Part shown: positions 1 through 11,036 of the stretch, one piece after another | Layout: each line of letters starts with the position of its first letter | Numbering within the stretch: the first letter of the stretch is position 1 | Assembly: GCA_023014335.1 (NCBI GenBank) | Contig: JAECYW010000003.1 | Coordinates: 434,001-498,000 of the forward strand | Direction of reading: 5' to 3' | Length of the DNA: 64,000 nt | DNA from: Galerina marginata | Lineage: Eukaryota > Basidiomycota > Agaricomycetes > Agaricales > Galerinaceae | Translations under genes and position numbers: made by a program | Notes under the pieces: generated by a model | The model's database searches: none | Told to the model about the DNA's origin: nothing | What the model saw: the letters and a program-made list of their open reading frames with translations, nothing else

Positions 1-1765
1 CGATCACGACGCCTCGTGTAATTAGGCCGGAGAATAACTCGTTCATCATAGTTTGGAATGTTGCAGGGGAATTCGTCAAGCCAAAGAACATGACTAATGG
101 CTCGAAGAGACCGCGGTTCGTGATAAATGCTGCCTTCCACTCGTCGCCTTCTTTAATCCTGATGTTGTTATAGCCCCATCAAATATCAAACTTCGTGAAA
201 TAGCGCGCGCCTCGTAACTTGTCAATGATTTCGGAAATAAGTGGTAAGGGATATCGATTTTTGATTGTTCCTGCATTCAACCGACGATAGTCTTGAACAG
301 GGCGAAGACTTCCGTCTTTCTTCTTGACAAAGAAGAAAGGGGATGCAATCGGGCTTTTAGACGGTCGGATTCTACCTGATTGTAGGTGTTCTTCGATGAA
401 TTCGTCAAGTTGTCGTTGTTCATCTCGAGCTAGTGGGTAGATTTTGCTTGTAAACGGTGTACTGTCGTCCTTAAGTTCGATGGCGTGATCCCATTTCCGT
501 CGAGGTGGCATAGTGTCAAAGGACGACTTTTCAAAAACGGGGCTGAAATCTTTAACATATCTGTCGGGAACGCTTGTATTTGCCTTCAAGTTCTTCACGC
601 GCGCATTCTCCTCTGCAAGATGTTGGGATATCGTGTAGCTGGCACGAATAGTGTCAATGTCGTCTGGTAAGACAAATAGTCTCTCTCCTTCCTCAAGTGT
701 ATCAACATCCTCACTCTCCCAGGTGTCGTCATCATCAACATCCTCACAATCATCATCGTCATTATCATGCATGTCCACCAGATTTCCTATCACATCCTCG
801 TCCTCTTCCCACAGCTGCGGTGTACCACATTCTCGTGGGCAGCGATCAAAAAGCACTTTTGCGTGGGTCCAGTCAATATTGGGGTTATGCTTCCGAAGCC
901 ATGAATGTCCAAGGATGATCTTATTAGGACCCGTGTTGGTGACTGCAAACGTTATTGACTCGACATGGTCTCCGATCTTGACACGAAGAGGAACGACATA
1001 TCGAATAGGACCTCCTTCATTTGGGGTTCGGTCAACATTGTAGACTGGAATTGGATGTGCGAGCTTTTCGAGATTTAGCCCTAGTTGTCTTGCTAATGAT
1101 TCATCAATATAGCATCCTGTCGCTCCACAGTCAAGTAGACAATCAACCGTGAATTTCATGGCTGTGTCGACAGTTTGAAGCATAGCTGGGATAATGGTCG
1201 AGTTCGCCTTGGTACTGCCCATTCCTCGTAAAACATGTCGTAAAGGGTGTCGAAGATCTTCGAGTGTCCGGATAGCATCATTGATTGGGGCGGTTATCAA
1301 TGCTTGGAAAAGGGATACAGTGACTTCGTCTTGCCGTCGGCTCGACGTCCATTTTCTCAACGCGTAGATTGCTTTGTCCTTCATCTCTTTTAGTCGTCGT
1401 AAGAGTTTGGCCGCTGCGCTGGTATTGTTTGCATCATCCACCTCATCTGCGCTTTCACTCTCCTCCTCTCGTTCTGTATTTGCCTTCGCTTCTGTCGTCT
1501 TTGCTTCCTCTTCTGATCTCATTGCTTCTGTTTCATTCTTCTTTTCTGTCTCGCATTTATCTTCAAGAATACTAGATCCTTTTGCCTTCTCCTTTTCGTT
1601 CATTTTCCTTTCGTCTTCATCTTCTACATCTTCAATCGAGCTTGACTTCACCTTAGACTTCTTCTCTCGTTGTGTGGCTTTTAATGGTGTCGTAGTATCG
1701 TGTATTGGCGTTGACGTATTCATACTAATACATTGTGTAGTCGAAGAGGGCACACAATTATTCAC
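1..1765 (-). pseudogene. Retrotransposon pol (aspartic protease + reverse transcriptase), interrupted by a stop, runs off window
   Basis: The frame opens at ~1765 (its first codon is GTG, so frameshift entry is likely). A Glu/Lys-rich spacer (~residues 30-110) is followed by an aspartic protease with LLDCGATGCYID, where D-C-G-A replaces the usual D-S/T-G-A. After an acidic linker, RT begins near residue 415 with the 'SPIASPFFFVKKKDGSLRPVQDYRRLN' type block. At 179-181 the frame meets TGA, exactly where gypsy RTs have Arg before WGYNNIRI. The same frame then continues open to base 1 with RT motifs. A CGA-to-TGA transition explains the break, as expected from cytosine deamination. Whether the copy is dead or merely carries a readable stop cannot be told here. 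Confidence 0.9.
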
Positions 1766-3069
1766 TCTTCGTTGGTAGGAAAACCCAATTCATTGAGTAA
1801 ACCCTTTTTGTCGTCATCTGAAAGATTGTCGAACATGGTGCGAACGAAAACGCGTGGTGCTTGGCGGGGGCGTCTGGGTTGTGGGCAGTTACGTGAAAAA
1901 TGACCTTCGCCATCACAATTATAGCACCGAAGGGTTCCTTTCATTCCGCCTCGCGCTCGGTCAATTTCCATAGGCACTCCAGCACCTCCAAATGTACCAG
2001 AAGCGGGTGCCTGGGTTGACGTTTGATTTGGTTGACCTCCTCCACTTTGCGTGTTCGTCGTTGGTCCTCCTCCACTTGCATTTTGTCCTCCGCTATCACG
2101 GCTTCCACCTGTGTTCGTTGTTCCACTTCCATTGCCTCCACTCTGGAATCCTCCACTATAGCCTCCACGACCTCCGCCATATCCTCCGCGATTACCCCAT
2201 CCGCCATATCCTCCTCTGCCACTCCAAGTACCAAATCCGCCGCGGTTAGCGCTACCGCCACTTCCTCCACTCGTCGCAGTAGATTGTTGGACACGGCGTC
2301 GGTTGTCTAAATTTGCTTCAAGATTCCGACGGTGATGATCCTTCTCGATGGCAAGCTTCTTCCATTCAATATACGTGGTCGGTTCCGAGGTGCCAATGAC
2401 TGTATACATGTCTTCGAGAAGACGGCTCGAAAGGCTTTTCTTCAAGACACGGATTAATGCGGCATCGTTGTATCCTGAATCGCGCCTATAGACTTCAATG
2501 TCTTCGAAAAAGGTTTCAATCGGAACTCGGTCATTCTGGACAATCTTCTCGAGTTTGATCTGAGCGTCGTCTTGGCGGTTCGAGGTCTCGAAGTGGGCTC
2601 TAAAATCCTTCTCAAAACTCTTCCACGTAGTCCACGGCAACTCATTCGCACTCAATCCCTCCATCAAGTTATCCAGCCACTTTTGTGCATTCCCCTCTAA
2701 GTAAGTCATCGCTAGCCTGACTTTAGCATCATCCGAGTCATTGCCGTTATAGGTAACGGGGTCGGCAATGAAATAGACTCGAAGGCTAAGCAAGAAGCTA
2801 TGAAGTTCTTCAGGCTTTCCATCGTACTTGTTTGGCTTAGCAGCCTTGATCTTTGCTTTGACTTGAGGCTGATCCGAGGTACGATTTTGCGTTAGAGTGA
2901 CAAGAAGTTCTTCCATTCGCTGAGCAGACTGCTCTTGCCGAATAATGGATTGTTCTTGTCGGAAATTCGATTCGGCCATCTGGTAATAGATGTTATGTAG
3001 CCGAGGATCCTCTCCGTTCGCAGACATTGGCACGTTGTCGTCAATGAGGGAAGGCGAATGGTCGGACAT
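1762..3069 (-). CDS. Retrotransposon gag protein with CCHC zinc knuckle
   Basis: A 435-aa capsid/nucleocapsid protein. Residues ~75-250 match the retrotransposon gag domain pattern (a 'YLEGNAQKWLDNL' segment, then 'W..WKSFEKDFRAHF'). A Gly-rich, Arg/Asn-containing linker follows at ~260-365. One knuckle near residue 385 reads CYNCDGEGHFSRNC (CX2CX4HX4C), which binds genomic RNA. The reading frame is intact. The stop TGA overlaps the beginning of the pol frame, which lies in the -1 frame, so pol is probably reached by -1 frameshifting or re-initiation. I see no classical slippery heptamer at the junction. Confidence 0.93.
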   Translation of the reverse strand: MSDHSPSLIDDNVPMSANGEDPRLHNIYYQMAESNFRQEQSIIRQEQSAQRMEELLVTLTQNRTSDQPQVKAKIKAAKPNKYDGKPEELHSFLLSLRVYFIADPVTYNGNDSDDAKVRLAMTYLEGNAQKWLDNLMEGLSANELPWTTWKSFEKDFRAHFETSNRQDDAQIKLEKIVQNDRVPIETFFEDIEVYRRDSGYNDAALIRVLKKSLSSRLLEDMYTVIGTSEPTTYIEWKKLAIEKDHHRRNLEANLDNRRRVQQSTATSGGSGGSANRGGFGTWSGRGGYGGWGNRGGYGGGRGGYSGGFQSGGNGSGTTNTGGSRDSGGQNASGGGPTTNTQSGGGQPNQTSTQAPASGTFGGAGVPMEIDRARGGMKGTLRCYNCDGEGHFSRNCPQPRRPRQAPRVFVRTMFDNLSDDDKKGLLNELGFPTNEE

Positions 3070-3120
3070 AAAGTTTCAGGTGATGCAGTGAGCTCCGAAC
3101 GACAGTTCAAGTCTCGGCCG

Positions 3121-3345
3121 TGCAGTATGTATTGAAGGGAGTCGGTTTAGGTACAGTCTTACGCTAATGTCAGCGTCGCAGAAGGAAAAGGCTGAAATGA
3201 TAATATAGCGGTGAATAGACCAGCGTAAGACTAAAGAGTATCTACGGAAAACGGAAGACTATATACTACGAGAGTCAGACATAGTGCTATAAAGAGAAAT
3301 AAGAGAGATAAGATAAGATAAGCCGATCATTTTCTGACATTGACA
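3121..3345 (-). repeat. Candidate 5' LTR of the gypsy element
   Basis: Upstream of gag, the minus strand offers a ~225-bp segment that begins TGTCAATGTCAG and ends ATACTGCA (TG...CA boundaries) and holds a TATA-like TATATAG. It is right-sized for a short fungal LTR. The sequence that follows (CGGCCGAGACTTGAACTG) is not a standard tRNA-CCA primer site. The partner LTR is outside the window, so the boundaries are unproven. A GATAA triplet repeat lies inside. Confidence 0.35.
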
Positions 3346-3348
3346 GAA

Positions 3349-5526
3349 TTAAGGAGTCAATGCTCCGAATAAAATTTGTGGCCGAGGAAGGCAGCAAATC
3401 GAGACAGAAAATGAAGAAGCCTTACACATAACCGCGGTGTCGTGTGAAATAAGGATGGCAGGTCGGCGACAAACTGGATGGAATATGCGAATGATATCGA
3501 AGAGAGGTTCCAGGATGCATCGGCCTGCCGATCGGGCAGGCTAAAGGGGGAAATGGTATACCAAAAAATCACTGAATGAGAAGGCGGGCATACTCACAAA
3601 AAATGTAGCCACGTAGCAGATAAAAATCCTGGCCCAGGGTGCAGAGCGCAGCTGACGACGAGAAGCTCGGTACAGAGCGAGCCCGACAAACATGAGACTC
3701 TGACCACGAATATCATCCGAAAGCTCCGCGCACTTTTTTTCAAGGACGGCGCCATCCCGAGCGGCGTGAAGAAGCCATTGGTTGAAGTAGTTAACCGAAC
3801 GGAAGCCAAGGAAACGCCGCCAGATGTCACAGAAAAGCGAGGCAAAGAATGGACAGAAAGACAAAAGGGCAATAAGAAAAAACAGACAATAGGTGTATAG
3901 AGGGCAAAAAATGCCAACAACATACTTTTCCGAACCAAGAGCTTCCGTTTGAAAAGAACTACCCACACAACGAACAACCGACGACTAGCACGTCGTAAGC
4001 TGCGAAACGACGTAGAGGCGACGAGATGAGTCGTCTGTAGAGGACCATCGCTGAGATGGTTCGAGGACGGGTTACTGCCTCATAAAAGCCGTTGAAAAGA
4101 TTGAACAAAGCGTGACACAGAAGCTTCAAGAAAAGAGGAAAACGCACAGGAACAACCTTGTGTGGTATATTTCATGCCGCGTAGACTCCTCGCTTGGAAA
4201 GTGGACTGAATTATATTGAATATTAGCTCATTGACCCAGGAAGGAGGGTTACATACCGAATGAGCTGCTGAAGTAATAGACTAAACTGCGCGGTGCGATT
4301 GTAACATGGACACGGCACGAATTTAATGACGATTAACATCGATATCTGGACACAAAAGAAGGGATTTACCGGTGAATGAAGGAATACGGCTCTCAAGGCT
4401 TCCTTGGCGTTGTAATGCGGCTAGGCGACTCGACGAACTCCCAGTCAGCAGAAAACCGATGATCGCAAAGCCAAAGAGAATGGGGATGCTTGACTTGCGT
4501 TTGTGATTCCAGGCTTCAAAACTTAGAAGAGCTCAAGACATGGTAATCATGCTCAAAACCTATGAGCCCAAAGTCATAAGCACATAGGGAAAAGCACAAC
4601 AAGCTCATTCACACTTACTAGTACCGGTGATCCACCCAGTGGCGCTATGGTCGCCGCCTTCTAACATTGTTTTCGGATCTAGAACTCGATATGTGAATAG
4701 TATCTTGGCACCTTAATATTAACAACAAAATTTAAGAGATGAACAATCGAAATGAACCAAAATGTAGATTGAAGAAATGCAAGCGTGATAGACGAACGCT
4801 CACGAATTTCTGGGAGCAAGGCCAAACCAAAGTACGGCAATTGCAGTGGTCTTAATTCGTACGAGAAGACGTCAGGACTCAGATGTCAAAATATGGAGGC
4901 TGTAGAAGGGATAAGAGCGTAGAAGGTCCTCATCTTGTAGCCCCCACCGAACCTGCTGGTTTGCATACGACGACACTGACGCGATGATTTACGTGCAGAT
5001 TTGATCCGAGTGAGTCCTGGGAATTGAGCCTCGTATCTTAACGGCTCTTTCTAGCCATATGCTGTTGTGCATTGGATTGGGGCATGCGGATGCCATGATG
5101 AGACTGAGGCCCGAGCGATAAACCGAAGGATATCGGGGTGTGTGCGGAAGGCAGAGTGCGACAGAGCGAAATAGAGACCAGGTCGATAGAGAAGTGGTTT
5201 GGAAGGCATCATTCCCAGACTCCAATTCCAGTGGAGGTCAAGAGAACGTCGTCGTCATCGCCCTCGTTGATCCCGACGATAACGATCAGGCCATTATTAA
5301 TTTTTCCCACGGATAAGGGCGGCCCGCTAACCTCCTACAGTGCTTTGCATGAATAATTGCCGCATCAAATTTCCCATCACGCCGTCTGCCATTGCTTAAA
5401 CAAGCAATGTGACAGTGAAGGGTCTCTCCAAATCCGTCTCATGTTCATTTCCACGGTTGAGCCACCAGGAACGATGGCTATCTTCACCTGTATTCACGTC
5501 TCCATCGTCAGTCTACCTTCAACTCT
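3349..5526. other. No gene recognised; traces of the dispersed repeat family near 3.4-3.6 kb
   Basis: About 2.2 kb without a convincing gene. At ~3395-3560 the sequence resembles the repeats at 18.07-18.30 kb and 23.47-23.71 kb, sharing the segment around GGTTCCAGGATG-CATCGGCC. The minus-strand open frame at 3541-3966 is hydrophobic because the opposite strand is purine-rich, and it resembles no family. The part from 4.2 to 5.5 kb shows nothing I recognise except the probable 5' flank of the transposase gene. Confidence 0.5.
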
Positions 5527-6615
5527 ATGGCGCCAAAAGGACCTCATATGCCCAAGGAAATGCGCGAACGAATAGTGGTGTGGAAGAACGAATTGGAAAT
5601 GAGCACCACTGAGATTGCGAAACTCGCTGGTTGCTGCGAACGAACAGTTCGAAATATCCTTCGTTATGAACGCGACTATGGTGTCGTTTCCAATCCTTTT
5701 GCTCGACCTCGTGGGGGGCCACGCTCCTTGAACACCGGTGATACAAACTATATTACTGCAATTCTCCAGGCAAAGCCCGTCCTCTACCTCGACGAAATTC
5801 AAACAGCTCTGCTCGAAAAGCGGAATGTTGACGTCTGTCTGGCCACCATTTCTCGCACCCTGCAGCGCCTCGCTCTTGCTAACAAACAAGTCGCACGCGA
5901 GGCTGTCGAGCGCAATGAGCTTCTCCGCGCAACCTGGCAAGCAGCCCACGGGGATCTGAAGGCGGAGTATTGTGTCTGGCTGGACGAGTCAAGTGTTGAC
6001 GACCGCACCAATCAACGAACCAGAGGTTGGGCTGAGGTTGGTCGGGCATGTGTTCGCAGGGAGATTTTCCTTCGCGGACAGCGGTACTCGGTTCTTCCTG
6101 CATTTACATGTGATGGGTACATTGCTCTGGATATCTTTGAAGGTTCAGTGACGAAGGAAAAATTTATTACCTTTCTCGAGGAGCAAGTTGTAAGTCCGTT
6201 CCCCTACATTAGCAGCTCCCATTGACTCATTTATCCAGGCCCCCAAGTTAAACCCATACCCAGGTCCTCGGAGTGTCGTAATCCTCGACAATTGCACAAT
6301 ACATCATGACGAAGAAGTCCGTCGAATTATCGTCGAGGAATGTGGTATGGATGGGATATTATTTCTTTCATTCAAATTGTTTCCTCATTAAATTCCACGA
6401 CTACAGGCGCTAAGCTCATTTACCTCCCTCCCTACTCTCCCGACTTCAACCCAATCGAGCAATCATTTCATTCACTCAAAGCTTGGTTACGACGGCATGA
6501 AGCAGAGGCTGTGAATCCAGAATGTCGTCCATGGTTGATTCATCAAGCTTTGACACCAGAGATGGCTGAATCATGGATCTTAAACTGTGGCTATTCCTTT
6601 TCCGATGAGTATTAG
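5527..6615 (+). CDS. Tc1/mariner-type DDE transposase
   Basis: Three exons: 5527-6189, 6239-6344, 6407-6615, giving 325 aa with all phases closing. The N-terminus is a helix-turn-helix region (MPKEMRERIVVWKNELEMS, then TEIAKLAGCCERTVRNIL). The catalytic domain follows the DDE_3 pattern: first Asp in CVWLDESSVDD, second in VVILDNCTIHHD, and the Glu in SPDFNPIEQSF. All three acidic residues are present and no frame is broken, so the enzyme could be functional. It would cut and paste its own element at TA sites. I could not find matching terminal inverted repeats on both sides by eye. Downstream sequence to ~6.9 kb may be element tail. Confidence 0.93.
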
Positions 6616-6907
6616 AAGGCCGTGAGTGACTGATGGGCTGATGGTCACATCACCAAGTTGCTGCGAAAATGGCAGCGGCAATTATTCATGCAAAGCACTG
6701 TAACGGTCCCTCGCAATTCATGGATGTGCTCATCATCCTCACCAGGAGTTGCAGACCAAGGACGTTGGTTCAGTGACGATATCCATGCGCCGGCTTCACT
6801 GAGTATGCGCTGGCGAAATACGTGGGTGATGATGAGATTGGGTCCCGACGATACACGATTTCCGAGGTACGAACGCGAAGATGACAGTTATATTCCAATT
6901 TAGAGGG

Positions 6908-9252
6908 TTATCCGACTAAAACCTTCTCATAGAACTTTATCTCCTTGTCTGAGATATCTTTATACATATCTCCGAGAGGCATTGCATCGTAGAAGGCGTA
7001 TTCAACCTTCCCTCCCTTCTCCAAAATTGCATTAACCAGTAGTTCTCCTTGGGTGAAGGTAGGATTAGCGCGGGAATGGGAGATCTCCAATAAAAATGTT
7101 TCATGAGCTTGATCGTTACAGGATATCTATATTACTACTTACAAAAAGAGGCCGACTAATGCACCCTGCATTATTTATGGGGTTGCGATCTGCGTACACT
7201 TGAGGAATTTGATCAGGAGTGCCTCCCATTAAACTGTATACATAATGACTCGTAATCTACATGTCAAATGAATTAATAGAGTTATTGCGAGTCTGTGAAG
7301 GTCCCACCTTGTTCGTATCTTTGGCTATGACGGCAGGATCCGCAACAATAAAATGAGCTGCGGCCGCGCTGAAGGAGACGGGATGGTTGGTAAAACACTG
7401 TAGCTGGGGAAAAGTGCCTGAAATTCAAATTAGCGAGCATATTCAAAGTGCTGTTTTATAGTTACCTCCACCAGTCGAGCGTAACGCAATACGATTGCGA
7501 TCAAATAGGCCCTTCTCTGCAAGATAATCAGCTGACGCCAAAATGTCCTCCACATCCACGACTCCGTAGTTCCCTTCAATTTGTTTCCTGAGATGCACAT
7601 GAGAATTAAACATCAGATAAAGGGTCTTACTTACCGATAGAGTTTTCCGTATCCTGTAGAGCCCGTGTATTCAACTTCTAGCCTGCGAAATAATCACAAA
7701 GACGATTCGCTTGATTACGATCTTTCTCACCATGCAAATCCCCTCGATGTATACAGCAAAGAAAGTAGGTCTAACCCGGTTTTACTGCGAATTGTTGGGC
7801 CTGCATGAAGCATGAGGATGCAAGGTGGCTTTTCATTCTTCAAAGGACTGAATCGGGGGTTCTTTGGAGGCAGAAAATTGGCGTAGGTGTGTTCCCCGTT
7901 GGCTTTTGGGATCGTGTATGAAACCGCAGGGGTAATAAAATGCTGAGGTATTAGTTGATTGTTGGGTGAAACAACGACTTCAAATACTGGGATGAAATTA
8001 CTAATAGTCATCTTGACCAGGCAGGCAGATTTAAATGCCGTCGATGCGATAAAGACGACCGAATTGTTGTCCACTCGTCTCAGTCTGGAAATGTCGGTAA
8101 ATTCGCTTTCGATATCGACCATATCGCCGCTAACCAGGTCCAAGGATGCGAGTTTGCTCCGTCCCTGTTCCACAGTAACCCAGATGCTTGCATCTTTATC
8201 CATTACAGCAGAGTAACAGTCGTCGAGCCACCATACAGGATCTGCGAAATCGCGGTTAACCGAATTGGGCTGGGGAAGAACAGCTTTAACAACTGGTTCA
8301 CTTCCTTTCGAGGATTTGTAAACCCAAGGCTCGCAGAATTCGTTCTTGTCCCAAGCAAAAACGATATGTGACTCCTCGCCTTCCGATTGCAACCATTTAA
8401 ATTGAAAAATAGCGTTACAACCTGGATCGCCAGCGACCAGCTGAGTGTTCCGTATTTCGATGTCGTCGTTGCAAATATAGAGATCTGCCAAAAATAGCTG
8501 AGCACCCTGCCACTGCATATAAGGGTGATTCCATTGCATCCAGGCCAGGCGTGTTCCCGGAGCATTCAGGCTTGGGTTTATGTAGAAATCGGCCCCAGAC
8601 ACAAGGACTTTGACCGAGCCTGACCGAGTATCAATCCGGGCCAAAGAGGTGATGATACCCTTGGGCGTTGGATCGGTGTGGTCCTCGAGAACCGTTATAA
8701 CAAAATGAGGACATAAGGGGTGAGGAATAAAGTAGGCAAAACGTAAAGGATTCCCCCCTGGGGAATCGTTAGAGTGATAAGATACTCGCCACGGAGGAAA
8801 GACGCACCCTCTGTGATGGGAACAGGTTCTGATGAAGGAAATTTGCTGTAAACCCTATTGTCGACTGCGTTGTTGAAATACCAGACACCGTTGTGAACGG
8901 TTGCTGCCGCTTTGCCGTACCCATTAACGACAGTTCTAATGGTTATTCTGTTTTGAATATTCATATAATTTAAAGGACATAAATGCCTACCTTACGTCAA
9001 AATTCTCTGCTAAGACATCGCTTTTAGTGATGCTATTGACGAGTACGTTTCTGCCACCTTCAGACGGTCGACCTTCGATGTGATACACTTCGCCGGTTAT
9101 CGAATCCACTATCGCGTCCTCAATACTAGTTGCCTTTGAACAGATCAATTTAGAACATCTTCGACGAGAAACGACCATACCTCCACGTTAACCATATCTG
9201 TGGTTATTGGACTCGTCCAGGTACCGCAAGCTCGCTCTTCTGGGATAATCAT
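6908..9252 (-). CDS. S9 (prolyl oligopeptidase)-like protein lacking catalytic Asp and His
   Basis: Nine exons (9252-9181, 9133-8991, 8947-8808, 8757-7731, 7682-7635, 7587-7466, 7417-7308, 7256-7143, 7084-6908) give 650 aa, the usual length of cytosolic S9 enzymes. Family landmarks in order: ACGTWTSPITTD near the N-terminus, YHIEGRPSEGGRNVLV, a beta-propeller region with LVSGADFY and TRLAWMQWNHP, then the hydrolase domain with CILMLHAGPT, YTGSTGYGKLYR and NYGVVDVEDILA. The nucleophile elbow, normally GGSAGG, reads LRSTGGG. The strand that carries the Asp (QGxEDxVVPP in relatives) is replaced by LFISHSRANPTF, and the His segment (GExHGF) by DAMPLGDMYKD. The frame and splice sites are preserved, so this looks like a pseudoenzyme or a young pseudogene. 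Start at 9252 is the first Met before the conserved block; 9330 is possible. Confidence 0.85.
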
Positions 9253-9800
9253 TCTGATCCCTTGGTGGGCGTTTTTGTCAAAGAATAACAGAACCTTTAA
9301 AGGCCCAAGGCGGCCGGAAAGGTTATTCACTTATAGACTCGTGTGAATTCCGAAGCAATTTTCATGGTCCATGACGCGCGGACCAACGTGGAACTAGGGT
9401 AAATTATCAATGGCAGAAAATAGACACTTGTTTCAAGATGATTGACCACGAAATGAAAGCACGCGTCCATCATCCAGCTACATTCCCATCGCTAGAAATA
9501 AAAAGAACCTGACTTTCTTGATGTTCCAGTTCGACTCACTGACAATAATTTGGGAGCTGCAATCATTCCAACGAAGTTTGGCTGTGCCCGGATTCCGATT
9601 AGATCAGATTGCCCTCTATTGGTTTACTCGAGTACAGTATGCAGTACCGTTCCCTTTATCTCACACTTGTACGAGAGTACGACCCGCCCGCGCTTACAGT
9701 ACGTCAAACACCATCTATTTCCTTCCCATCTCCGTGTGAATACGTGCATTCCTTGGACCGTTCTGTGGTGTCATCGTCTTCCGCACAAAAGGTTCTCTTT

Positions 9801-11036
9801 TCACACATGGAACTCTGTCATTTCGGCCTGACCCTGGGAGCCTATTTCTCGGATTTGGCCTTCATCCGTACCCTCGAAGTAAATAGAAGTCAGTTTTGGA
9901 ACTTGGGAAGGATTTTCTGACTGTTGCTGTATCGATACGCGTAGTAATAACAGAGCCGGCGCAATTCCCTACAAAGCAATCGTTAGCTCATGTTAGCACG
10001 AAAAAGTCGAAATAATTACAGTCATTTGTGCAAGGATGTTCTGCGAAAAGGTGTAAGTGGGTGAGACCTGAACTAGCAGAGCCATCGTAACAATGTGGGA
10101 AATGCAATAGAGTAGAGCGGACTCCGTGACTATTACGGCTGCAGTCTTCGACGATGAACTGCGGACATGTTTTGATGTTTCCAAATAAGTTCCAACAATT
10201 CGTATAATGATCCCTATTGTTGAGTAAAGAGTTGTAATCAGGGAAAGAGAAAAAAACCCAATCGACAAGCGCTGCCATTTTGCGATGCCCGCTGGGTCAG
10301 CGGAGTGGGTTCGAAGAGACTGGATAGTGAACATAGTACGATCCGAAACCGTCACAATTGCCATGGCTATAAGTTCATTCAGACCCCCTTCACGCATAAT
10401 ATACAAAGAATAGGCTTACCAAAGCTCGATAAAACGCATAATATTGGGAATATCGCAATTTTAAGATTTTTTTGGTGTAAAATCCAGCATCTCCATGCCT
10501 GTATTGACTGGCTATGAGTTCTACAACCACATAACAATGGAATGCTGTCCTCACCGAAATTGAGTCTGCAATAACCATATTTAGAACGAAGGCTAAGCTG
10601 CCAATCACCAGGTACCATATAGGTTGATTTTCAAGAAAATCTGCGGGGAGGTTTCCGGAAGCTCCATCGAGTGCAAATATCTGAGCTTCATACCACCAAT
10701 TCATAGCGCAATGAATGGCCGAAAATATGTATGAAGAAACTAGTATGACCAGTTTAACCAGTCGTTTGTTTCGCTCTCTCGGTTCCAGAGTCGTATTTCT
10801 CCCTAAGGTCAGTGAGTAGGGTATTTTGGCAATCGAAAATTTCGGAAGGTCTTACAGATTGAAGTGGTTGTAACGATAAACAAGCATGTAAAGAAACCTA
10901 GAAGTAATATACAGACATTAGCTCTTTTTAAATGTGGTCTGAGACTTTACTCACCGAAAAAAAGTACTTCCACACTACTGGCATTTATGGTATCTCGTCG
11001 AAAGCTAGATAGGTCGATTGCAGGCGCTTCTGACAT
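9801..11036 (-). CDS. Seven-transmembrane protein of an agaric-expanded family
   Basis: Six exons: 11036-10955, 10897-10856, 10802-10555, 10498-10420, 10366-10020, 9968-9801, giving 321 aa. Seven hydrophobic segments can be read. Key ones are VEVLFFGFFTCLFIV (TM1), LVKLVILVSSYIFSAIHCA (TM2), WYLVIGSLAFVLNMVIAD followed by SISAWRCW (TM3), LSIGFFSLSLITTLYS (TM5), AVIVTESALLYCISHIV (TM6) and GIAPALLLLRVS (TM7). The 'IADS..WRCW' and 'IAP.L...RV' signatures recur in a large unnamed basidiomycete membrane-protein family. A hydrophilic C-tail of ~35 residues follows. Function is unknown; plasma- or endomembrane location is inferred from topology only. It is in the same orientation as the S9-like gene, 550 bp away, with no sign of shared control. 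Confidence 0.82.

Larger units (their letters stand above)
1..3345 (-). mobile_element. Ty3/gypsy LTR retrotransposon, 5' part (LTR-gag-PR-RT)
   Basis: The minus strand carries, in order, a candidate 5' LTR, gag, then protease and the start of reverse transcriptase, which continues past the left edge of the window. The order protease-RT immediately after gag and the zinc-knuckle gag are typical of Ty3/gypsy (Metaviridae-type) retrotransposons. The 3' half (rest of RT, RNase H, integrase, 3' LTR) lies outside. One in-frame stop breaks pol, so this copy is probably not autonomous. Confidence 0.9.

Noticed and set aside
651..1043. Open frames antisense to pol, rich in Ser
   Set aside because: Shadow of the acidic Glu/Asp-rich linker of the pol protein on the other strand.
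3541..3966. Minus-strand 141-codon frame with TM-like stretches
   Set aside because: Lies in repeat-family sequence, has no coherent exon partners and resembles no domain.
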